Assembly (NCBI RefSeq): GCF_900167045.1
Contig: NZ_FUXJ01000002.1
Location: forward strand, 1-60,602
Direction: 5' to 3'
DNA from: Legionella maceachernii
Lineage (GTDB): Bacteria; Pseudomonadota; Gammaproteobacteria; Legionellales; Legionellaceae
Length of the DNA: 60,602 bases
The notes below the pieces were generated by a model. It searched no databases. It was given only the letters and a program-made list of their open reading frames with translations, and was not told the DNA's origin. Positions 54,437 to 60,602 of the stretch are shown piece after piece; position 1 is the first letter of the stretch, and each line of letters opens with the position of its first letter. Both the position numbers and the translations under genes were made by a program.

Positions 54437-54595
54437 CTGGGTCTCGGTTATTAAGTTAAGTAGTTCGAGCCGCAACCGGGGGAAAGATAGAGGCTATTCC
54501 AGAAGGCGTACTTTATCACCAAAATTCTTTTTGGAAAATAAAAGAATTAATTGCCTAACTAATGGACTATAAAGTTCAGGAAAAGGGAGGGGGTA

Positions 54596-55504
54596 TTAAG
54601 TTTGATTAGCCATCAACGCGTTGGCTACTTTCGATTGATTTTTTTTGCCCAAGGCCTTACAAATCATATCGCCAGCGGCCACGATTTTAAAAATATCGAC
54701 ACCGGTTTCAATGCCCAACCCGTGCATAAGATATAAGACATCCTCAGTCGCCACGTTGCCCGTCGCGCCTCGTGCATAAGGGCAGCCTCCAAGTCCGGCT
54801 ACAGCGCTGTCAAAACGAGTAATACCACACTCCAGAGACGCATAAATGTTAGCAATCGCTTGTCCATAAGTGTCATGAAAATGCATGGCTAATCGTGATA
54901 GGGGAATAAGTCCTAACATTTCGTGAATGACCGCCTTGGTTTGCTTAGGTGTACCCACGCCAATAGTATCCCCTAAACAAATTTCATTGACTGCATCAAA
55001 AGCCAATAATTGACGAGCAACCGACGTGACCTGCTGTGGATTAATGCTCCCTTCATAAGGGCAGCCTAGGGCACAAGAAATATAAACCCTAACACGGATA
55101 TGATGTGCTTTCGCCAAAGTAAACACGGGTTCAAAGCGGGCGATGCTTTCTGTAATTGAGCAATTAATGTTGCGTTGATTGAATGTTTCGCTGGCTGCGG
55201 TAAACACTGCGATTTCTTTTACGCCCACTTCGAGTGCTTTAAGCATACCTCGTTCGTTGGGAACTAAAGCGGAGTAATGAATAGGGGCTTTTTTATCAAT
55301 GGAGGTAAATACCGCTTCGTTATCGGCAAGTTGTGGGATTGCTTTTGGCGAAACAAAACTAGTCACTTCAATGTTTTTAAGACCGCTTTCATTAAGCAAG
55401 TTAATCAGTTTTACTTTTGTCTCGGTGGCTACAAAAGAGGATTCATTTTGTAGACCGTCGCGCGGACCAACTTCAACAAGCGTGACTTTTTGTGGGTAGC
55501 TCAT
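54596..55504 (-). CDS. liuE: Hydroxymethylglutaryl-CoA lyase
   Basis: 302 residues. The HMGL-like TIM barrel starts with VEVGPRDGLQNESSFV; the signature Cys region is DSAVAGLGGCPYARGATGNVATED, and metal-binding His residues are in MHFHDTYGQAIANIY. It splits HMG-CoA to acetoacetate and acetyl-CoA, the last step of leucine degradation. It is the final gene of the liuB-C-D-E set, 18 bases after liuD. Confidence 0.95.
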   Translation of the reverse strand: MSYPQKVTLVEVGPRDGLQNESSFVATETKVKLINLLNESGLKNIEVTSFVSPKAIPQLADNEAVFTSIDKKAPIHYSALVPNERGMLKALEVGVKEIAVFTAASETFNQRNINCSITESIARFEPVFTLAKAHHIRVRVYISCALGCPYEGSINPQQVTSVARQLLAFDAVNEICLGDTIGVGTPKQTKAVIHEMLGLIPLSRLAMHFHDTYGQAIANIYASLECGITRFDSAVAGLGGCPYARGATGNVATEDVLYLMHGLGIETGVDIFKIVAAGDMICKALGKKNQSKVANALMANQT

Positions 55505-55522
55505 GGTTATCCCTAAACCGAA

Positions 55523-57478
55523 TTAGTCTTTTAAGGCCAGCAACTCAGCCCCTTCATTGACTTGTGAGCCCACTTCATAATACAGCTCAGCAAGTATGCC
55601 ATCTTTAGGTGCATGGATAGTATGCTCCATTTTCATTGCTTCCAAAACAATTAAGCTCTCACCTTCTTTAACCCTATCCCCTTTATTTTTCAAAATCGCA
55701 ACCACCGTGGCAGGCATGGGGGCTGTCAGTTGTCCTCTTTTTGCGGCGCCTTGTGCACCAAAGGTTTGCCAATCAAAGCGCTCAATGGCGAGTGGCCCTT
55801 GTTCGGTGTAAAAATAAATGCGATGGGTTTGGTTTGCAAATAGAGCATGGTAAAGTTGCTGACCATCATTAACGTACACTCGATTGTGGTCAATCCAAGC
55901 ATTCAAAACAAATTCTTGTTCATTAAGCTGTAATTTGAGCGCAGTTAAGTTTATCGGAATCACTTTAACTTCGAGCTGATTTTCCCCAATGACATATCGC
56001 CAATACCAGTGGCTTGATAGATGCATTTGCCAAGCAAAACTTTGACGAAAAAGTGCCTCATCATGACGTTGAGCCAACATAAGATAATCATAAGCAGCGG
56101 CCATTAAGACCGCTAAATTTTCATCGGGCTTAGGAAAGTGAATCGTTTCTTGGCTTAAAAAATCAGTGCTCAAATCCGCTTGAGTAAAACGTGGATGCTC
56201 ACAAATGGCGAGTAGAAAAGGAATATTGCTTTTTACTCCGCCAATAGCAAAATGCTGCAAAGCTTGTCTTAAACGCTGTAAAGCCTGTTCGCGTGTTTCT
56301 CCCCAAGCGATCAACTTTGCAATCATGGGATCATAATACTTAGTAATATCCGAATGACACGCTACACCACTGTCGATCCGAATGCCTTCTCCTTCTGGTT
56401 GTTTAAGGAAATCAATTTTGCCAATTGAAGGAATGAAGCCTTGATGCGGATCCTCTGCATAAATTCGGCATTCGATGGCATGACCTTTCGCGGAAATTTT
56501 AGCTTGTGTCAGCAAAAGCGGTTCGCCTGCTGCGATTTTTAATTGCCAGGCAACCAGATCAAGCCCAGTGATCATTTCAGTAACGGGATGCTCAACCTGT
56601 AAGCGCGTATTCATTTCCATGAAATAAAAATGATCCTTACCATCCACTAAAAATTCCACTGTACCTGCGCCGCGATAATCAATTGAACGGGCTACTTCAC
56701 AAGCCGCTTCAGCAAGGTTTTGACGCAAAGATTCAGGCAAGTGGGGAGCGGGGGCTTCTTCGATGATTTTTTGATGACGTCTTTGGATAGAACAGTCACG
56801 CTCAAAAAGATGAACGACCTGACCCTGATTGTCCGCCATGATTTGTACTTCCACATGACGAGGATTGGTAATTAATTTTTCGATGATCATGGTATCATCG
56901 GCAAAGCTCGCCATGGATTCTCGTCTAGCACTTGCTAAGGCTTGGGAAAAATCAGCTTCACTATGAACAGCACGCATTCCCTTACCCCCCCCACCAGAGG
57001 CTGCTTTTAATAAAACAGGGAAACCGATTTGCAGGGCTTCTTTCAACAACCGTTCATCGGATTGATCGCTACCATGATAGCCTGGAGTGAGGGGGACATT
57101 GGTTTTTTCCAGCATTTGTTTTGCTAATTGTTTCGACCCCATGGCTTCCATGGCTGAAGCTGGAGGGCCAATAAAGATAATGCCTTCTTGAGCGCAGGCT
57201 TGAGCAAAAAGAGGGTTTTCAGATAAAAAACCATAGCCTGGATGAATTGCTTCTGCACCACTGGCTTTTGCGGCTGCAATAATTGCAGGAATATTAAGAT
57301 AACTTGCTTTGGCTGGTGCATCGCCAACCCAATAGGCGCTGTCAGCTTGCAGCACGTGTTGGCTGTGTTTATCAGCGGTCGAATAGATTGCAACGCTATG
57401 GATACCCAGTTGCTTTGCGGTTCTTATGATACGGCAAGCAATTTCTCCACGATTAGCGATGAGAATTTTATTAAACAT
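55523..57478 (-). CDS. liuD: 3-Methylcrotonyl-CoA carboxylase biotin-containing subunit
   Basis: 651 residues. The biotin carboxylase domain (1-445) starts [17 protein letters not shown] and has the ATP loop [14 protein letters not shown] and [17 protein letters not shown]. The middle BT-type linker (about 450-570) is followed by a biotinyl domain with the biotin Lys in [11 protein letters not shown]. It carboxylates 3-methylcrotonyl-CoA together with the liuB product. Two palindromic repeats separate it from liuC upstream. Confidence 0.94.
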   Translation of the reverse strand: MFNKILIANRGEIACRIIRTAKQLGIHSVAIYSTADKHSQHVLQADSAYWVGDAPAKASYLNIPAIIAAAKASGAEAIHPGYGFLSENPLFAQACAQEGIIFIGPPASAMEAMGSKQLAKQMLEKTNVPLTPGYHGSDQSDERLLKEALQIGFPVLLKAASGGGGKGMRAVHSEADFSQALASARRESMASFADDTMIIEKLITNPRHVEVQIMADNQGQVVHLFERDCSIQRRHQKIIEEAPAPHLPESLRQNLAEAACEVARSIDYRGAGTVEFLVDGKDHFYFMEMNTRLQVEHPVTEMITGLDLVAWQLKIAAGEPLLLTQAKISAKGHAIECRIYAEDPHQGFIPSIGKIDFLKQPEGEGIRIDSGVACHSDITKYYDPMIAKLIAWGETREQALQRLRQALQHFAIGGVKSNIPFLLAICEHPRFTQADLSTDFLSQETIHFPKPDENLAVLMAAAYDYLMLAQRHDEALFRQSFAWQMHLSSHWYWRYVIGENQLEVKVIPINLTALKLQLNEQEFVLNAWIDHNRVYVNDGQQLYHALFANQTHRIYFYTEQGPLAIERFDWQTFGAQGAAKRGQLTAPMPATVVAILKNKGDRVKEGESLIVLEAMKMEHTIHAPKDGILAELYYEVGSQVNEGAELLALKD

Positions 57479-57501
57479 GGAAATCCTTAGTTATCTAACT
57501 T

Positions 57502-57674
57502 GTCATCCTGAGCAAAGCGAAGGACCTCCTGGCTCATGACAGTGCCTTAATTCAGGAGATCCTTCGCTACGCTCAGGACGACACCCCCCCTCTGTCATCC
57601 TGAGCAAAGTGAAGGGCCTCCTGGCTCATGACAGTGCCTTAATTCAGGAGATCCTTCGCTACGCTTAGGACGAC
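57502..57674. repeat. Two palindromic repeat units between liuC and liuD
   Basis: Two 81-base units (57502-57582 and 57594-57674), 92 bases apart, share the arms GTCATCCTGAGCAAAGCGAA and ATCCTTCGCTACGCTCAGGA with the family, but their middle (CTCATGACAGTGCCTTAATT) differs from the 41 kb units. They lie inside the apparent liu operon. Confidence 0.9.
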
Positions 57675-57686
57675 ATACTAGTGCTG

Positions 57687-58463
57687 TTAATCCCAATTAG
57701 GTGTCTCTTTCTTTAAAAAAGCACGCAACCCTTGTTGACCTTCCGCAGACACGCGTTTTTTTGCAATAAGCGCTGCGGTATATCGCATCATCTCCTCGTC
57801 AATGGCTTTGTTCGCGACATTCGCAACAAGTGTTTTACAGGCACTGATTGCCTGTGGAGCAAGTTTAATGATTTGCTCAGCGTAATTTAAAGTAAAAGGC
57901 CATAACGTTTCTTCAGCCACACAATGCTGAACTAACTGCAATCTTTTCGCTTCTTCCCCATCAAAAATTTCGGCGGTCATAAATAAATGTTTCGCAGCTC
58001 TCTCTCCAATCGCTTTGACCACATAGGGGCTAATGACTGCCGGAATTAACCCGAGTTTTACTTCGGAGAAACAAAAGCGCGCCGCAGTGGATGCAATGGC
58101 AATATCACAAGCAGCAACGAGACCGGCCCCACCACCCATCGCCGCACCTTGAATCATCGCAAGGGTTGGTTTTGGACTCTGGTTTAAGCTGTACATCACG
58201 CGTGCGAGCACCATGGCATCATTTAAGTTCTCTGCTTCGCTATAGTGCGCCATGCGCTGCATCCAGGCGAGATCAGCGCCAGCGGAAAAATGCTTACCGT
58301 TTGCTTTAAGTATAATAACGCGGACGCGCGCATTGCTCACTGCTTCAGTGAGTGTTTGCTGAAGGGCGGCCAATAGATGATCATCAAACGCGTTGTGTTT
58401 GTCCACTCGGTTTAATGTAATAATGAAAATTCTATCCTGTAATTCACTTAATAAATCACTCAT
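57687..58463 (-). CDS. liuC: Enoyl-CoA hydratase family protein, probable methylglutaconyl-CoA hydratase
   Basis: 258 residues from the ATG at 58463, with AAGGGG upstream. Crotonase-fold signatures are IITLNRVDKHNAFDDHL, VIILKANGKHFSAGADLAWM (oxyanion loop) and MIQGAAMGGGAGLVAACDIAIAS. Its place between liuB and liuD argues for 3-methylglutaconyl-CoA hydratase in leucine breakdown. It starts 13 bases after the liuB stop. Confidence 0.92.
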   Translation of the reverse strand: MSDLLSELQDRIFIITLNRVDKHNAFDDHLLAALQQTLTEAVSNARVRVIILKANGKHFSAGADLAWMQRMAHYSEAENLNDAMVLARVMYSLNQSPKPTLAMIQGAAMGGGAGLVAACDIAIASTAARFCFSEVKLGLIPAVISPYVVKAIGERAAKHLFMTAEIFDGEEAKRLQLVQHCVAEETLWPFTLNYAEQIIKLAPQAISACKTLVANVANKAIDEEMMRYTAALIAKKRVSAEGQQGLRAFLKKETPNWD

Positions 58464-58476
58464 TCCATCCCCTTGC

Positions 58477-60084
58477 TTACATGCGAAATACACCAAAATG
58501 AGTTGACTGAATCGGTGCATTTAGAGCAGCTGATAGGCTTAAACCTAAAATTCTTCGCGTGTCTTCTGGTGCAATAACGCCATCATCCCATAATCGGGCA
58601 CTGGCATAATAGGGATTCCCTTGCCTTTCGTATTGTGCACGCAGTTCAGCTTTAAATGTCTCTTCTTCTTCCGCAGGCCAGGTTTTGTCATGTTTGGTGT
58701 ATTTATCTCGATTCACCTGAGCAAGAACATTAGCTGCTTGTTCGCCTCCCATGACTGAAATTCGTGCGTTAGGCCACGACCATAAAAACCGTGGATCGTA
58801 GGCGCGTCCACACATTGCATAGTTTCCTGCACCGAAGCTACCGCCAACAATCACGGTTAATTTAGGCACTTTTGCATTGGCTACAGCAGTAACCATCTTG
58901 GCACCATGTTTGGCAATACCACTTGCTTCGTATTTACTGCCCACCATGAATCCGGTAATGTTTTGTAAAAAGATCAATGGAATTTTACGCTGACAGCATA
59001 ACTCAATGAAATGCGCTCCTTTCAGTGCACTCTCACTGAATAAAATTCCATTATTAGCAATAATTCCTACGGGATAGCCAAAAAGATGAGCAAATCCGCA
59101 GATTAGGGTTGTACCGTAAAGCGCTTTAAATTCATCAAATTCAGATGCATCGACAATCCTGGCAATGACTTCCCGAATGTCAAAAGGTTTGCGTGGATCA
59201 ACAGGCACAATGCCATTGAGATCTTTGGCGTCATAAAGGGGCTCACGGCTTTGAATTCGGGTGAGCACGTCAGGCTTTTGACGATTCAAATGGCTGATGG
59301 CTACTCTTGCTAGATGCAAGGCATGTGTATCATTCTCAGCATAATGATCAGCAACCCCCGAGTGGCGACAGTGAACATCAGCTCCGCCTAGCTCTTCGGC
59401 ACTAATGATTTCGCCTGTCGCTGCTTTCACCAGTGGAGGACCACCTAGGAAAATGGTGGCTTGATTTTTTACCATGATTGACTCATCGGCCATCGCCGGT
59501 ACATAGGCTCCGCCCGCGGTACAAGAGCCCATTACTACCGCAATTTGCGGTACGTTCTCGGCAGAGAGTGTGGCTTGATTATAAAAAATACGCCCGAAAT
59601 GATCTCGATCGGGGAAAACTTCATCCTGCCGTGGTAGGAAGGCACCTCCGGAGTCTACCAAATAAATGCACGGCAAATGGTTTGCTCTTGCTATGTCTTG
59701 TGCGCGCAGGTGTTTTTTAACGGTCAAAGGATAGTAAGTGCCTCCTTTTACAGTTGCATCATTGACCACAATCATGCATTCGGTTCCTGTAACTTGACCG
59801 ATACCGGTGATAATTCCAGCTGCTGGAACATGATCTTCATAAACTTCGTAGGCTGCGAGTTGTGATAATTCGAGAAAAGGGCTACCTGGGTCAAGCAATT
59901 GTTGCAAACGTTCGCGGGGCAGTAGTTTTCCATGCTTTAAATGCCTCTGTCGGGCTTTTTCATCGCCCCCTTCAGCGATTTTTCGAATAATAGTTTGTAA
60001 CTCTTCAATCAAGCTTTGCATGTTTGCTTGATTTTCTTTGAATTCATTGCTGGCTGGATTTAACTGACTGATGATTTTAGTCAT
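58477..60084 (-). CDS. liuB: 3-Methylcrotonyl-CoA carboxylase carboxyltransferase subunit
   Basis: 535 residues, full length. The acyl-CoA carboxyltransferase fold has [22 protein letters not shown] at the start, [17 protein letters not shown] and [17 protein letters not shown] at the two oxyanion sites. It transfers the carboxyl group from biotin (LiuD) to 3-methylcrotonyl-CoA. It is the first liu gene in the window; the acyl-CoA dehydrogenase liuA, if present, would lie outside. Confidence 0.94.
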   Translation of the reverse strand: MTKIISQLNPASNEFKENQANMQSLIEELQTIIRKIAEGGDEKARQRHLKHGKLLPRERLQQLLDPGSPFLELSQLAAYEVYEDHVPAAGIITGIGQVTGTECMIVVNDATVKGGTYYPLTVKKHLRAQDIARANHLPCIYLVDSGGAFLPRQDEVFPDRDHFGRIFYNQATLSAENVPQIAVVMGSCTAGGAYVPAMADESIMVKNQATIFLGGPPLVKAATGEIISAEELGGADVHCRHSGVADHYAENDTHALHLARVAISHLNRQKPDVLTRIQSREPLYDAKDLNGIVPVDPRKPFDIREVIARIVDASEFDEFKALYGTTLICGFAHLFGYPVGIIANNGILFSESALKGAHFIELCCQRKIPLIFLQNITGFMVGSKYEASGIAKHGAKMVTAVANAKVPKLTVIVGGSFGAGNYAMCGRAYDPRFLWSWPNARISVMGGEQAANVLAQVNRDKYTKHDKTWPAEEEETFKAELRAQYERQGNPYYASARLWDDGVIAPEDTRRILGLSLSAALNAPIQSTHFGVFRM

Positions 60085-60093
60085 GAATAATCC

Positions 60094-60411
60094 TTAAATG
60101 CGTATTAAAACATTGCTAAGTACCACCACAAGCCACAAACACCAAGTTAACTCCATGAAATAAGGCATCTCTTTTCCTTTGACTAAGCGGAAACTAAGCG
60201 CAGGGATGGCAGCAATAATGACTGGAATAAGCACTAAAAGAATAACTTTACGAATAACGGCTCCCAAACCTACTTGGCTAAAGATGGGAGTTAGTTTGAT
60301 ATTGATCAAAGCGTACAACATATCAATATAAACTAACAGCATATGGGCAAAGCGTGCAAAAACAACAACCACAATGCTAAGTAGAAGGTAGATAAGACTT
60401 TGTCTAAGCAT
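60094..60411 (-). CDS. Small hypothetical membrane protein
   Basis: 105 residues. Three or four hydrophobic helices (about 4-22, 28-42, 52-72, 84-103) are joined by short polar loops. I do not recognise the family. It ends 9 bases before the liuB start on the same strand, so it is probably cotranscribed with the leucine genes, though a metabolic role is not apparent. Palindromic repeats lie just upstream. Confidence 0.65.
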   Translation of the reverse strand: MLRQSLIYLLLSIVVVVFARFAHMLLVYIDMLYALINIKLTPIFSQVGLGAVIRKVILLVLIPVIIAAIPALSFRLVKGKEMPYFMELTWCLWLVVVLSNVLIRI

Positions 60412-60440
60412 GTAGATCCTTAGTCTGTAAATAAAAAAAT

Positions 60441-60602
60441 GTCATCCTGAGTAAAAAGCGAAGGGTCTCTCGACTCTTGGCAGTAATTCTCCCAAGGAGA
60501 TCCCTCACTGCGTTCGGGATGACAACACCACTGTCATCCTGAGCAAAGCGAAGGACCTCCCGACTCTTGGCAGTAATTCTCCCAAGGAGATCCCTCACTA
60601 CG
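60441..60602. repeat. Palindromic repeat units, one and a partial, at the window edge
   Basis: One full unit (60441-60523) and a second cut by the window end (60533-60602) have GTCATCCTGAG and GATCCCTCACT arms and the middle ACTCTTGGCAGTAATTCTCC. This middle is the reverse complement of the type in the 41 kb array, so these units point the opposite way. Confidence 0.85.

Overview
The window looks like a chromosomal segment of a member of the Legionellales, most likely Legionella in the broad sense. The evidence is moderate-to-low GC, long coiled-coil proteins of the kind that are Dot/Icm effector candidates, a Com1/DsbA2-type periplasmic oxidoreductase, a typical gammaproteobacterial core (glyQS, uvrD, hemH, rsmJ, gmhB, ctaAB/sco) and several families of dispersed palindromic repeats. 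No rRNA, tRNA, CRISPR array or intact prophage was recognised. All family calls were made by reading protein sequences by eye, without database searches.

Layout, left to right. 1-1741: 3' part of a coiled-coil protein. 1880-3126: cbpA-cbpM chaperone pair. 3349-6445: BON lipoprotein, quinone-oxidoreductase-like enzyme, a lone triphosphoribosyl-dephospho-CoA synthase and a GNAT acetyltransferase. 6475-9161 (minus): CoA-transferase, CitE-like lyase and MaoC-like hydratase, the same three families as the itaconate-degradation (rip) genes of Yersinia. 9203-10861: DipZ-type CcdA-thioredoxin fusion. 10928-12578: a serine hydrolase lodged between the two ends of a serine recombinase gene. 12761-15314: cytochrome b561 plus a bufferin-type copper RiPP cluster (bufA-bufB-bufC). 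16288-20328: cytochrome c oxidase assembly genes (DUF2909, SURF1, SCO-like, ctaA, ctaB, sco). 20484-22408: rimK with an aspartoacylase-like gene. 22477-24273: hemH, a small HTH protein, a cold-shock protein. 24678-33006: uvrD, DsbA2-like protein, glyQS-gmhB-rsmJ, a membrane protein.

From 33134 to the end every gene but one is on the minus strand: a DUF4239 protein, a secreted Ser/Lys/Thr repeat protein, a heavy-metal RND efflux operon (36-41 kb), a 9-unit array of palindromic repeats (41.0-41.8 kb), an effector-like coiled-coil protein, metNIQ, acetoacetyl-CoA synthetase, then aguB-speA-aguA (arginine to putrescine) and the leucine catabolic genes liuB-liuC-liuD-liuE. The exception is a plus-strand 601-residue protein (48856-50661) built from an internal duplication and ending in a eukaryotic-type acidic dileucine motif.

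Functionally the window combines CoA-ester catabolism (leucine, acetoacetate, probably itaconate), copper/heavy-metal handling (bufferin, RND pump, SCO proteins), periplasmic thiol chemistry (DipZ, DsbA2-like) and candidate host-interaction proteins. The most interesting items are the rip-like operon, the recombinase/serine-hydrolase chimera, the bufferin cluster with its internal hairpin, the duplicated dileucine-tailed protein, and the palindromic repeat family, which forms a long array and also lies inside the liu operon.
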